Below, piece after piece: positions 43,742 to 52,784 of a DNA stretch of 64,000 nucleotides; the first letter of the stretch is position 1; every line of letters starts with the position of its first letter. The notes under the pieces are model-generated. The model was not told the DNA's origin, did no database searches, and saw only the letters and a list, made by a program, of their open reading frames with translations. This stretch comes from Leptotrichia buccalis C-1013-b (GTDB lineage Bacteria; Fusobacteriota; Fusobacteriia; Fusobacteriales; Leptotrichiaceae), in NCBI RefSeq assembly GCF_000023905.1, contig NC_013192.1:2046001-2110000 (forward strand). Reading direction: 5' to 3'. The translations under genes were made by a program, and so were the position numbers.

Positions 43742-45574
43742 TTATTTAGTTTGATTTAAAATATCTTTACTTAAAACAGAATAAATTAGATTTATGTATC
43801 TTTTTGCCGCATTAGGTTTAGGATGTGTTCCATCCTTGTAGAAATATTCCTGTTTTCCTTTTGAATATGAATACCAGTCTATAACCTTTATATTGGGATT
43901 TTCTCCCGCTTTTTTAATTTCCGCATTAACGCTGTCTTGCCAAGGGTCTGGCATAACTGTATTTATAAAGTAAACATCATGTCCTTTTAACGTCTCTAAA
44001 ACAGATTTCATATCCTTTTCATAAATTGTTCCATTTGTTCCAAGTGCAATTACGACAATTTTTCTCAATTTTCCATCCTGAGATAAACTTTTTAACATAT
44101 TTGGCAGCTGATAAAATTGCCGACCTACCTTTGTTTCAATAATAGCTTTTGGATATTTTTTCTTCAAATCTTCTCTTGTCATATGCAATACAGAATCACC
44201 AATAAATATTATATCACGCTCATCATTTGGATATTTTTTCAGAATTTCATTCTGCATTTTCGTATCCTCTTCCATACTTTTAGACGGAGTATTCAGGGCA
44301 TTAAGAAGTTCATCCATTGTCAAGGGTTTATCTCCTGTATTTACAGCAGGGGTAGTTGGTGCAGTTGAAACTGGCGGCGTATTATTTTTTTCTTCTTTTT
44401 CGTTTGAAGCTAGGGCTTCCTGTATAGCTTTCATTTCTTCCAAATCTTTATTTTCATAAATTGGAGAAAAAACTAGAATTAAAGCAATAGATGCCAAAAT
44501 AGGATAACTTATATATTTTATACTCTTTTTCTCAAATAAATAGTAACTTAATTCGGAAATAAAGATTAAAACTATAAATTGTATGCAAAACTGCTGAGAA
44601 TTTGACAATTTTGACCATTTAAAATATTCACGTGCAAATATCATTACTGGATATTGCCATAAATAATACTGATACTGATGCTGCCCTAATCTTATGACAG
44701 GATCAAGAATTTTATTGTATTTTGAAATATCAAATTTCTTTAATTCAGGTTTAGAGAACAAGACTATTGAAAATGAAAATAGAATACTAACTAAAAACAT
44801 AAGTCCATAATAATTTAAAGCGTTTCTGTAATCTATTCCAAATGAAAAGACAATTATTGAAACTATTCCCAATATTCCTAGAACATATACAATTTTCTTT
44901 TCAACATTACTTTTAATTTCCCTTCTTGAATAAAAGCAAGCTAGCCCAGCCGCACAGAAAAATGAAAATGCTCTCGTATCTGTTCCGTAATAAATTCTCG
45001 AAAAATCAGCTCCTTCTGATGATTTTGAAGTAGCATAAAATATATAAGCCATCACTAATCCTGAAATTACTGATATTGCTAAAAAAATACTTCCCATAGT
45101 ATAATCTTTTAATTTCAATTTTTTTAATCCTTGTACTAAAACTGGAAAAAATACATACATCTGTATTAAGAACGATAATGCCCATATATGAGTCAATGGC
45201 AAAATAATTCCAAAATTATCAAAATAGGACATCTTCGAAAAAATCTGATAAATATTATTTAGTCCTAATACTGAAAATAAAGCACTGTATTTATATTTCA
45301 TCTCAAGTCCATTATTCACAAAATACAATGCAATTGTTGAAGCCAGAATCACAATTAACAAACTTGGATAAATTTTCTTTAGTCTTCGGCTAATTACTGA
45401 AAAAATCGAAAAATCTCTGGAAAGCAGCCCACTTGTAACTAAATATCCACTTAATGCAAAAAATATAACAACACCAATATACGTACCTTTGAATAAAGTC
45501 CAATGGTAAACGCATATGAGTACAAGAGCAAGCGCTCTCAAAATATCAAGACTTAGTATCCTTTTTTTCTTCAT
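43742..45574 (-). CDS. OatA-like membrane O-acyltransferase with C-terminal SGNH domain
   Basis: The N-terminal acyltransferase-3 domain (about 1-370) has roughly ten membrane helices and begins RILSLDILRALALVLICVYHW. A linker rich in Pro and Thr (about 385-415) leads to an extracytoplasmic SGNH esterase-fold domain: Ser in IFIGDSVLHM, Gly/Asn in LGTNG, and DGTHP with the catalytic Asp and His. This layout is that of OatA, which O-acetylates peptidoglycan and confers lysozyme resistance; the acceptor here is inferred. Confidence 0.9.
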   Translation of the reverse strand: MKKKRILSLDILRALALVLICVYHWTLFKGTYIGVVIFFALSGYLVTSGLLSRDFSIFSVISRRLKKIYPSLLIVILASTIALYFVNNGLEMKYKYSALFSVLGLNNIYQIFSKMSYFDNFGIILPLTHIWALSFLIQMYVFFPVLVQGLKKLKLKDYTMGSIFLAISVISGLVMAYIFYATSKSSEGADFSRIYYGTDTRAFSFFCAAGLACFYSRREIKSNVEKKIVYVLGILGIVSIIVFSFGIDYRNALNYYGLMFLVSILFSFSIVLFSKPELKKFDISKYNKILDPVIRLGQHQYQYYLWQYPVMIFAREYFKWSKLSNSQQFCIQFIVLIFISELSYYLFEKKSIKYISYPILASIALILVFSPIYENKDLEEMKAIQEALASNEKEEKNNTPPVSTAPTTPAVNTGDKPLTMDELLNALNTPSKSMEEDTKMQNEILKKYPNDERDIIFIGDSVLHMTREDLKKKYPKAIIETKVGRQFYQLPNMLKSLSQDGKLRKIVVIALGTNGTIYEKDMKSVLETLKGHDVYFINTVMPDPWQDSVNAEIKKAGENPNIKVIDWYSYSKGKQEYFYKDGTHPKPNAAKRYINLIYSVLSKDILNQTK

Positions 45575-45752
45575 AAATTTAAAATCTCCTCTAAAAAATA
45601 TGTTTAAAAAAAACTACTTTAATGTACAAACTTAAAAAATTGGAAAACTCTTATGTTTTTTAACACAGCTCAATTTTTTTAAGCTTGAAATTAAAGTAGC
45701 AGTATGAAAAATTATGAATAATTTAATTATTTTTCATTATCTAAATAAAGTA

Positions 45753-46337
45753 TTATTTTGAAATTTCGTCTTTATTATTTTCTCCAAGATAATATTTTTT
45801 TACTTCATTAGTTAAAAAGTCTGCGTAATATTTTTGTCCTTTATCATTTGGATGAGTTCTATCTTTGTAAAAATACTCATTTTTTCCTTTCGCATAAGAA
45901 TACCAGTCTATCAGATGGGCATTTTCATATTGTGATACTTTCTCTACAAGCTTTCTGTTCACTTCCTGTTCCCAAGGGTCTTTGTGTGCAGTATTCATAA
46001 AGAATACATCCTTTCCTTTTACCATTTCCATAACAGAATCAAAATCCCTGTCAGTAAATTTACCATTTGTTCCAAGATGAACAACTAATGTATTTTTTAT
46101 CTTTCCTTGTTCCACTAATTTTGAAACAATTCCCGGCAATGTTGAAAATTGACGCGAAATTTTTGTATCAAAGTAAGGATTTTTAAAGTTAGGCGCAATA
46201 TATTTTTTACTGCTATCCATTATAGAATCTCCCACAAACACAATATCTTCAGGTACTTTCCCATTAAACATCTCTTTCGCAATAATAATTCCCGAACCGA
46301 ACACTAATATTACTAAAATTAAAAGAATTTTTTTCAT
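45753..46337 (-). CDS. Stand-alone exported SGNH-domain protein
   Basis: A signal anchor (MKKILLILVILVFGSGIIIA) is followed by an SGNH domain closely similar to the C-terminal domain of the OatA-like gene next to it: VFVGDSIMDSS, HLGTNGKF, IDWYSYAKGKNEYFYKDRTHP against IDWYSYSKGKQEYFYKDGTHP. Ser, Gly, Asn and the Asp/His pair are kept, except that the usual DGTHP reads DRTHP. It is probably a duplicated catalytic half working with, or against, the acyltransferase, as a separate acetyltransferase or deacetylase. Confidence 0.85.
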   Translation of the reverse strand: MKKILLILVILVFGSGIIIAKEMFNGKVPEDIVFVGDSIMDSSKKYIAPNFKNPYFDTKISRQFSTLPGIVSKLVEQGKIKNTLVVHLGTNGKFTDRDFDSVMEMVKGKDVFFMNTAHKDPWEQEVNRKLVEKVSQYENAHLIDWYSYAKGKNEYFYKDRTHPNDKGQKYYADFLTNEVKKYYLGENNKDEISK

Positions 46338-46646
46338 AATTAATTTTTCTCCTTTTTTATTTATACTATTTTTTAGTTTAAAAAATTTTTATTTAAATTT
46401 CCTCAGATATAATCAAAAAATTAAATAAATATAATTTTTAGTCTTAATTTTAAAGAAACTTTTTTATAAAAAATCTTTTAAACATATTATTATATGATAT
46501 AATTCTCAATTTGTCAAATTATTTTTAAATATATTTTTTACTTTTATATTGAAATTTATTTAAAATAAAACTCAAAAAGTTATTACAAACTATTCAAAGG
46601 CTAAAATTAAAATTTTAAAATTTTTATATAACTTATAATTTACCTA

Positions 46647-46797
46647 GGCTGTGTCTGAAAACTCGAAATCTATGTTATTTTTAATGTTTTTTTGATTTTA
46701 TAAATTATACAAATCACGATAAAATCAGTGTTTATTATTTTTGATTTTGGAAAAATTTGTTAAAAATTCATCATTTCGATAGTTTTCAGACACGCCC
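46647..46797. mobile_element. MITE-like element of 151 bp
   Basis: The ends form inverted repeats of about 23 bp: the left end begins GGCTGTGTCTGAAAACT, the right end read inwards begins GGGCGTGTCTGAAAACT, and both continue to CGAAAT. A TA dinucleotide flanks each side (46645-46646, 46798-46799), which fits a target duplication. The inside is AT-rich without an open frame and can fold on itself. No transposase with such ends is in the window. The remaining gap between 46338 and 46869 holds nothing else recognised besides the next terminator. Confidence 0.72.
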
Positions 46798-46802
46798 TAA
46801 AT

Positions 46803-46851
46803 AAAAAAGAAACTTAATTCAATAATAAAAATTATCAAAAAAAGTTTCTTT
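46803..46851 (-). terminator. Terminator after the exported unknown gene
   Basis: AAAGAAACTT (46806-46815) pairs with AAGTTTCTTT (46842-46851), with a T-run on the minus strand. Confidence 0.8.
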
Positions 46852-46869
46852 AAGAGTCATATTTAATTT

Positions 46870-47310
46870 TTAATTTGAAGAATCAGAATCATTATTAATT
46901 TCAGAATCTTCCTGCGTGTCACTCTCAGTGCCTGTTGATGGAACAGAAGGAGTAGAATAAGTTTCTGCTGAATGTAATCTATATTCAGGGATCCTATAAT
47001 TTATTATTTTTTTTATAGTTAAAACTCCATCTTTTGAAACTATCCCTTGAACATTAAAAGTAACAGAATCTTCAGAAGTTACGCCATATTTTTTTGCCAT
47101 AAAATCATAAATTCCATCCAGTAATCCAGTATCGTCTTTTACTGTATAATTAAGTAATTTGTTTGGAAAAATTAAATTATCTTTCTCATAGACAAATGTA
47201 TTTGTTGATCTACTGTAATCTCCTTCATAAACTCTATTTATAGCTTTGTTTGCTGCTAATCCAATAGTTGACATTATCAACATCATTGCCATTAATAATA
47301 ATTTTTTCAT
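46870..47310 (-). CDS. Hypothetical exported protein, 146 residues
   Basis: The signal peptide MKKLLLMAMMLIMSTIGLAA is clear. The mature part has no known domain: a folded-looking region (about 25-110) and a low-complexity acidic tail rich in Ser, Thr, Asp and Glu. GAGGAGG precedes the ATG. It lies 27 bp after the RNase H gene, likely in the same transcript. Confidence 0.72.
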   Translation of the reverse strand: MKKLLLMAMMLIMSTIGLAANKAINRVYEGDYSRSTNTFVYEKDNLIFPNKLLNYTVKDDTGLLDGIYDFMAKKYGVTSEDSVTFNVQGIVSKDGVLTIKKIINYRIPEYRLHSAETYSTPSVPSTGTESDTQEDSEINNDSDSSN

Positions 47311-47337
47311 GAAAAACCTCCTCTTTAAATTTAAATA

Positions 47338-47970
47338 TTATTTGTGAAATCCTAAATCAGCTGGATTGACATCTCCAGAAATCTTTTTTACGATTCCACC
47401 TTTTTTTTCAAATTCGTTTCTCATTAAGGTAACTTTTTTTATAAGCTCTATTGTATCATTTTCCAGATTAGAACTATTATATCGCCCTTTTGCCCAATAT
47501 TCAATAATTAGTGAACTATCTCCACAAATAATTTTTGTATCGTATTTCTTAGCATAGACAAGAGCTATGTAAATACCGACTAATTCACCAAAATTATTTG
47601 TTCTGGTATTGGCAACGTAATAATTTCCATATTCGTTAATTTTTTTTTCATTCATAATTTTATAAAGCAATGAATTTCCGTCAAAATCTGTTAATCTAAC
47701 TTCTACACCATTACCACGCCCCGTTCCTGCATCAAAATAAATTGCATCACGTTCCAGTTCAGAGTACAGCTCTGTTAAATCAATCTTTTCTTTTTTTTCA
47801 TAGTTTGCTCCAGAATTTAACCATTCCTGTGCATCAGAAAACGTTTTAAATGACTTATATCGGGCTTTTTCCCCAGTTACCTTTTTTTGACAATCTGTCC
47901 AGTTTTCAAGTATCCCATTTTCATTTGTATCTATAATGAAATAGGCATAAAATTTTTTATTTTTTGACAT
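47338..47970 (-). CDS. Ribonuclease H with N-terminal viroplasmin-like domain
   Basis: N-terminal hybrid-binding domain (about 5-52, KFYAYFIIDTNENGILENWTDCQKKVTG...YKSFKTFSDAQEWL) followed by an RNase HI fold with the acidic residues in IYFDAGTG, NFGELVGIYIAL, ICGDSSLI and DVNPADLG. It cuts RNA in RNA-DNA hybrids. The domain order resembles eukaryotic RNase H1 and some bacterial enzymes of Firmicutes and Fusobacteria. The first acidic motif is followed by a short insertion. Confidence 0.85.
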   Translation of the reverse strand: MSKNKKFYAYFIIDTNENGILENWTDCQKKVTGEKARYKSFKTFSDAQEWLNSGANYEKKEKIDLTELYSELERDAIYFDAGTGRGNGVEVRLTDFDGNSLLYKIMNEKKINEYGNYYVANTRTNNFGELVGIYIALVYAKKYDTKIICGDSSLIIEYWAKGRYNSSNLENDTIELIKKVTLMRNEFEKKGGIVKKISGDVNPADLGFHK

Positions 47971-47990
47971 TTTTCAATAAATTTATTAAA

Positions 47991-48701
47991 TTATAAATTT
48001 AATCCTCCGTCAACTCTTAAAACTTGCCCTGTAACAAATTTAGACATATCGCTTGCTAAGTATAGTGCCGCATTTGCCACATCTTCAGCATCTCCCATTT
48101 TTCTAAGTGGAGTGTTTGCAAGTACAGTTTCTATAAGTTTTTCAGGCAATACGTGAGTCATATTTGTTTCGATAAATCCTGGTGCAATTGCATTTGATCT
48201 AAGATTTTTTCTACCAAATTCTTTTGCCCAAGTTTTTGCCATAGCGATTACTCCACCTTTTGTAGCAGCATAGTTAGTTTGCCCTGCATTTCCGTCAACT
48301 CCTACAACAGAAGCCATATTAATTACGCTTGAGGCTTTACTTTTTAATAATAATGAAACAAATCCTTGCATTACGTTATAAACACCCTTTAAGTTAATAT
48401 CGATTACTAAGTCCCAATCTGCTTCCTTCATTCTTTGAAGCAACGAATCTCTTGTAATTCCTGCATTATTTACAAGAATATCCAGTCTTCCGTATTTTCC
48501 CTTGATTTCACTTGCAATTTCCTTTATATTTTCTCTATCAGTAACATTTAATTTTACGTGTGAGACATTTTCGTGGCTGTAATCAGGATCAATTAAATCT
48601 CCTGAGATAACTGTAGCCCCGTTTTCAGCAAATTTCAATGCGATTTCTTTTCCAATTCCTCGTGAACCACCTGTAATTAATGCTATTTTACCATTTAACA
48701 C
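47991..48701 (-). CDS. fabG: 3-oxoacyl-[acyl-carrier-protein] reductase
   Basis: NADPH-dependent reductase of type II fatty acid synthesis. Seen are ALITGGSRGIGKEIA, LVNNAGITRDSLLQRM, the catalytic Ser in INMASVVGVDGN and Tyr-x3-Lys in YAATKGG, and the C-terminal VTGQVLRVDGGL. The GTG at 48701 (VLNGKIALITGG) is preferred: AAGGTGG lies 7 bases upstream, whereas ATG 48719 has its purine stretch touching the start. Other fab genes are not near, which is unusual for fabG. Confidence 0.92.
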   Translation of the reverse strand: MLNGKIALITGGSRGIGKEIALKFAENGATVISGDLIDPDYSHENVSHVKLNVTDRENIKEIASEIKGKYGRLDILVNNAGITRDSLLQRMKEADWDLVIDINLKGVYNVMQGFVSLLLKSKASSVINMASVVGVDGNAGQTNYAATKGGVIAMAKTWAKEFGRKNLRSNAIAPGFIETNMTHVLPEKLIETVLANTPLRKMGDAEDVANAALYLASDMSKFVTGQVLRVDGGLNL

Positions 48702-48771
48702 TATTTTTCCACCTTCCATTCCTGTCTAATTTTAATTTTTGAAATTTTGCAAATGCACGTTTATTTACTAA

Positions 48772-49284
48772 CTAATTTGAAGCATTTAAAATTTCAAGTT
48801 TTACTTTTGTAATACCTTTTCCTGGACTTTCAATCTGTGAAAAAGCTCCATAGCTTAAATCAATTACACGTCCTTTTACAAAAGGTCCTCTATCGTTAAT
48901 TTTTACAATAACTTCCTTCCCATTGCTTAAATTTGTAACTTTAACTCTTGTTCCGAATGGTAATGTTTTGTGGGCAGCGACCATTTCAGTCATATGATGT
49001 CTTTCTCCACTTGCAGTTTTACTTCCATCTAATCCTTTACTGTAATATGAAGCTATTCCACTTTGATAATGTGTGAATTTTTGTAAATCCTCTTCTTTTA
49101 TTGTCATTATTGTAGAAGTATTGTCGTTTGCTTTTGAAACGTTTATATCTATTCCGTTATCAGCAGCTTTTATCATTTCATTCTTTATGTAAATTATATT
49201 TATATCGTCTTTTTTTGTTTTTCCCTCCGAAAATAATGATAATGATAATGACAATCCAGCAAGTATAGTAATTATTTTTCTCAT
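48772..49284 (-). CDS. RlpA-like septal ring/peptidoglycan protein
   Basis: A signal peptide of about 20 residues precedes a double-psi beta-barrel (about 90-168): [64 protein letters not shown]. This is the RlpA catalytic core, which in some bacteria cleaves naked glycan strands at the septum. The SPOR domain found in long RlpA proteins is missing, so septal targeting must use another route. Confidence 0.9.
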   Translation of the reverse strand: MRKIITILAGLSLSLSLFSEGKTKKDDINIIYIKNEMIKAADNGIDINVSKANDNTSTIMTIKEEDLQKFTHYQSGIASYYSKGLDGSKTASGERHHMTEMVAAHKTLPFGTRVKVTNLSNGKEVIVKINDRGPFVKGRVIDLSYGAFSQIESPGKGITKVKLEILNASN

Positions 49285-49443
49285 TTAATATTCTCCTTAA
49301 AATTTTAAAATTTTTATAGTAATATTTAAAAAATACAACTATATGACTTAAGTAGAAAAATGTATAATTTTACTTTTTTTACTCAATCAACTTCTACATT
49401 ATATCACAGATTTAGATTTTATCACTTTTTTTTTACTTAGTTA

Positions 49444-50295
49444 CTACATTTCAGGTTGTTTTACATGCTGGATTCTAGGACTATTTACATCCAATGTTTC
49501 AAATGTATATCCAGCTTTTCTATATCCGTCAATTATTTGCTGTAATGCTTGAACAGTTGTTTTTTTGGCATTTGTGTCGTGCATTAACACATTAATTTCA
49601 GGATGAGTTGTACAAACTCCGTATTTGACCAATTTAGGAACTGGCACGTTATTTCCTGAAGCATCTGTACTGTCACAGTTCCAGTCAAAATAAACATATC
49701 CTTCTTTTGTCATTCTGTTAATTATCGCTGTTTTCAGAGCTTTAGAGGCTTTTGCATTACTTGAACCGCCAGGAAATCTTGTGATTTTTACATCTAATCC
49801 AGTTGTTGATTTTACAGCATCTCTTATTTTATAAAGATCTTTAAAGAAACTTGCTTCATTTGCATAAACTTCCTTGTATTCATGTGAATAAGTGTGCAGT
49901 CCTAGTACATGTCCATGGTCAATTATTTTTTTATAATCATTATAATTTTTACCGATTCCAATTACAAAAAATGTTGCTTTTATATTATTTTTTTTCAAAA
50001 TTTCAAGTATTTGATCAGTATGTGCAGATGGTCCATCATCAAATGTCAGATAAACTGTTTTAATTTTTTTCTCAGCTCTTAATTTTTCATATTCTGCTTT
50101 CACATCTGCATTTTTTTTAGTAAGAGCAGCTAATTCTGTTGTTTTTTTAGTTTTTTCTTCTGTTAATTTTTTAACGTTTGACTTTAATCCGCTATATTCA
50201 AAGTATTTTATACCTGTTCCAAAAATATGTACTGCTGAATATAAGAATCCAAGTACAGCTAATAATATAGCAACCATTGATAATGTTTTTTTCAT
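49444..50295 (-). CDS. Membrane-anchored polysaccharide deacetylase (NodB domain)
   Basis: One N-terminal membrane helix (about 5-25), a coiled coil (about 35-75), then a NodB domain: VYLTFDDGPSAHTDQIL, LGLHTYSHEYKEV and ITRFPGGSSN, with the last motif INVLMHD. These carry the metal-binding Asp-His-His and catalytic residues. It probably removes N-acetyl groups from peptidoglycan outside the membrane. It is 20 bp after an FtsL-like gene, which has a similar membrane-plus-coiled-coil build, so the two may interact. Confidence 0.9.
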   Translation of the reverse strand: MKKTLSMVAILLAVLGFLYSAVHIFGTGIKYFEYSGLKSNVKKLTEEKTKKTTELAALTKKNADVKAEYEKLRAEKKIKTVYLTFDDGPSAHTDQILEILKKNNIKATFFVIGIGKNYNDYKKIIDHGHVLGLHTYSHEYKEVYANEASFFKDLYKIRDAVKSTTGLDVKITRFPGGSSNAKASKALKTAIINRMTKEGYVYFDWNCDSTDASGNNVPVPKLVKYGVCTTHPEINVLMHDTNAKKTTVQALQQIIDGYRKAGYTFETLDVNSPRIQHVKQPEM

Positions 50296-50315
50296 TTCCT
50301 TACCTCTCTCGTTTT

Positions 50316-50600
50316 TTATTTATATTTTTTTATCAAAGCTTCAGCTTTTTTGTAGCTTTCTTCACTGTGTTTTAAATTTCCATTAAGAGTTTCAACTTCC
50401 TTTTCCAATTTCTGCCTATTTTCCTTTAGTGTCGGTATTTCCTTTGTAAATTTTGCTTTTTGTCCAATTAAGACAAAATGTGACAATAACACAAGTAACA
50501 GTGAAACAACAAATAAAATTACTGCATTTTTTCCCAGTTTTTTATCACTTTCACCATCATGGTCATTTCTGTAATCATAAATAAAATTTTGATTTTCCAT
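50316..50600 (-). CDS. Small FtsL/DivIC-like membrane coiled-coil protein
   Basis: 94 residues: a charged cytoplasmic N-terminus, one membrane helix (about 25-45, NAVILFVVSLLLVLLSHFVLI), then an extracytoplasmic coiled coil (LKENRQKLEKEVETLNGNLKHSEESYKKAEALIKKY). The topology is that of FtsL or DivIC, but the sequence is too simple to prove it. It is the first gene of a unit with the deacetylase. Confidence 0.65.
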   Translation of the reverse strand: MENQNFIYDYRNDHDGESDKKLGKNAVILFVVSLLLVLLSHFVLIGQKAKFTKEIPTLKENRQKLEKEVETLNGNLKHSEESYKKAEALIKKYK

Positions 50601-50716
50601 TTTTCTCCTCTTTTCTATATTTAATTTTTAAATTTATTAATTTAATTATATTATACTCTTTTTAAGCAATTTTTCAAGACAAATTTTAAAAATAAAATGT
50701 CAAAAAATTAACCAAA

Positions 50717-50790
50717 AGAAAAAAGACCTCTTAAAAAGAGGTCTCATAAAAGGGGGGGTTAATTGAGGTTTCAGATCTTTTAATCGATCT
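50717..50790 (-). ncRNA. Candidate C-rich small RNA with its own promoter and terminator
   Basis: On the minus strand a promoter is seen: TTGAGA (50824-50819), a 16-base spacer and TATACT (50802-50797). The predicted transcript (from about 50790) forms AGATC...GATCT, carries ACCTC and a single-stranded run of seven C (50752-50758), and ends with a perfect 8-bp hairpin GACCTCTT/AAGAGGTC (50725-50743) and six U. C-rich loops of this type pair with ribosome binding sites in some Gram-positive small RNAs. The hairpin may instead simply terminate argS. The other bases from 50601 to 50936 show only AT-rich sequence and an outer stem TTAATTGAG/CTCAATTAA. Confidence 0.42.
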
Positions 50791-50936
50791 AAATATAGTA
50801 TACACTATATTCATTAAATCTCAATTAAATGAATGTTGTTTTTCAATTAATTTATTACTCTTTTTAAAGTTTTTGTATTTAATATTCTTTATTTAGCGTA
50901 TTTTATTGTTTGTACGAAAATTTTAGCTTCATAATT

Positions 50937-52658
50937 CTACATTCTATTTACAGTTTTTATTCCAAGAAGTTCTAACCCTTCTTTCAGTACAAATGCTGTT
51001 TTTTTAGCTAATAGAATTCTTGCATCCATTACTTGCTTATCTTCTTCCTTCAGGATGGAGCTTGAATTGTAAAAGCTGTTGAATAATTTTGCTGTATCAA
51101 ATAAATAGTCAGCAATTATATTTGGACGGAAATTTTCGTAAGACTTGACAACTGCTTGCGGGAATTTAAGAAGTTCTGATGCTAATTCACGCTCAATTCC
51201 ATCCATTTCATCTAAGACAATGTCCATATTTTCCACATTAATATTTTCTTCTTCCAATTTTCTGAAAATTGACATAATTCTAACATAGGTGTATTGTAAA
51301 TAAGGACCTGTATTTCCTTCAAAGTTTAATACTTTTTCCCAAGTGAATGTAATATCAGATGTCCTGTTCTGGCTCAAGTCAAAATATTTTATAGCTCCGC
51401 TTCCAATAGTTTCAGCAATTTTTTCCTTTTCTTCTTCAGGAATATTAGGATTTTTTTCATCAATTACCTTTTTGACCTGCTTTTTAGCTTCATCCAGTAA
51501 ATCCACAAGTCTTATTGTATTTCCACTTCTGGAAGAAAAAATTTGGTCTCCAAATCTCATAATTCCAAATACAATATGTGTTTTCTTGTAATCATAAGGT
51601 TCTCCTAGCATTTTTCCAATTTCAAAGACTTGTTTAAAATGATTCTGTTGCCTATCGTCAGTTAAGTAAACTGCTTCGTCTACTTTTAATTCATTTTTTC
51701 TAAATTTCATTGTAGCCAAATCTGAAGTTGTATATAAAAAACTTCCATCTTTTTTTTGAACAATAGCAGGCGGCAGCTTGTCATCTTCAAAAAATACAAC
51801 TAATGCTCCCTGATCTTCCCTTGCAATATTTTTTTTCTTTAACTCTTCAAGAACAGAAGGCATCATATCATTGTAAAATGATTCGCCGTAATAATAATCA
51901 AAATTTACATCAAGCCTTTCATAAACTTTATTATATTCCTTCAATGAAATGTCAATAAATTCCTTCCACAATTTCTGATTATCTTCATTACCAAGCTGTA
52001 ATTTTTTTAACTCTTCACGTGCCTCATCTTCCAAAGCGGGATCTTTTTTCGCTTTATCTGAAAACAGCACATAAATTCTTTCAAGTTCGCCAATTGGATC
52101 TTCTTCATATGCTTTTTTATCTAGCCAGTTTTTATAAGCTACAATAAGTTTTCCAAACTGTGTTCCCCAGTCGCCAATATGATTATCTGCCAATGTCTTG
52201 AATCCTAGAAAATTAAGAATTCTTTTAATTGAATCACCGATAATTGTACTTCTTAAATGTCCAATGTGCATTCTTTTGGCAATATTTGGAGAAGAATAAT
52301 CGATAATTACAGTTTTATCGATATTCAGGAAAGAAAAATCGTATTTTTCATTTTCCAGCTTTTTTATTTCTTCATTAAGAAAACTATTTTTCAAAAAAAT
52401 ATTAATAAATCCCGGTCCTGCAACTTCCAATTTTTCAATAATATCATTTTTTTCAAAATTTTCGATAATTGTATTTGCAATTTCACGTGGATTTTTTCCG
52501 ATTAATTTTGAGCTCATCATAGCAAAATTTGTTTGGAAATCTCCAAATTCTTTTTTTGTAGAATTTTGAATATCTATTTTCTCAATATAATCAGCACCAA
52601 AAATACGAGATATATTTTCTGAAAACAATTTTTTTAATTTTATTGTCAGTAATTCCAT
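50937..52658 (-). CDS. argS: Arginyl-tRNA synthetase
   Basis: Class I synthetase of 573 residues. The HIGH motif is in NIAKRMHIGHLRSTIIGD; the KMSKS loop is replaced by SSRSGNTIRL, as is normal in ArgRS. The N-terminal Add-1 tRNA-binding domain (about 1-100) and the C-terminal DALR anticodon domain (about 455-573) are present. AGGACAAAAATTTC precedes the ATG, a modest ribosome site. Confidence 0.97.
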   Translation of the reverse strand: MELLTIKLKKLFSENISRIFGADYIEKIDIQNSTKKEFGDFQTNFAMMSSKLIGKNPREIANTIIENFEKNDIIEKLEVAGPGFINIFLKNSFLNEEIKKLENEKYDFSFLNIDKTVIIDYSSPNIAKRMHIGHLRSTIIGDSIKRILNFLGFKTLADNHIGDWGTQFGKLIVAYKNWLDKKAYEEDPIGELERIYVLFSDKAKKDPALEDEAREELKKLQLGNEDNQKLWKEFIDISLKEYNKVYERLDVNFDYYYGESFYNDMMPSVLEELKKKNIAREDQGALVVFFEDDKLPPAIVQKKDGSFLYTTSDLATMKFRKNELKVDEAVYLTDDRQQNHFKQVFEIGKMLGEPYDYKKTHIVFGIMRFGDQIFSSRSGNTIRLVDLLDEAKKQVKKVIDEKNPNIPEEEKEKIAETIGSGAIKYFDLSQNRTSDITFTWEKVLNFEGNTGPYLQYTYVRIMSIFRKLEEENINVENMDIVLDEMDGIERELASELLKFPQAVVKSYENFRPNIIADYLFDTAKLFNSFYNSSSILKEEDKQVMDARILLAKKTAFVLKEGLELLGIKTVNRM

Positions 52659-52784
52659 TATTTGAAATTTTTGTCCTTTCCTTTCATAAATTTACGTTAA
52701 TTAACGGATAACGCATAATCCATATAAAAAATATTTACTCAAATATTATATAATAAATTTTGTAAAATTTGAAGTATTTATTTA

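Noticed and set aside
50752-50758. Poly-G tract as a phase-variation switch
   Set aside because: It is not inside a gene nor between the -35 and -10 boxes of a promoter for a neighbouring gene; the small-RNA reading is more coherent.
50759-50828. A tRNA-like cloverleaf suggested by nested inverted repeats
   Set aside because: The outer stem is 9 bp, there is no T-loop or anticodon arm of proper size and no conserved TTC; the promoter and terminator signals explain the repeats better.
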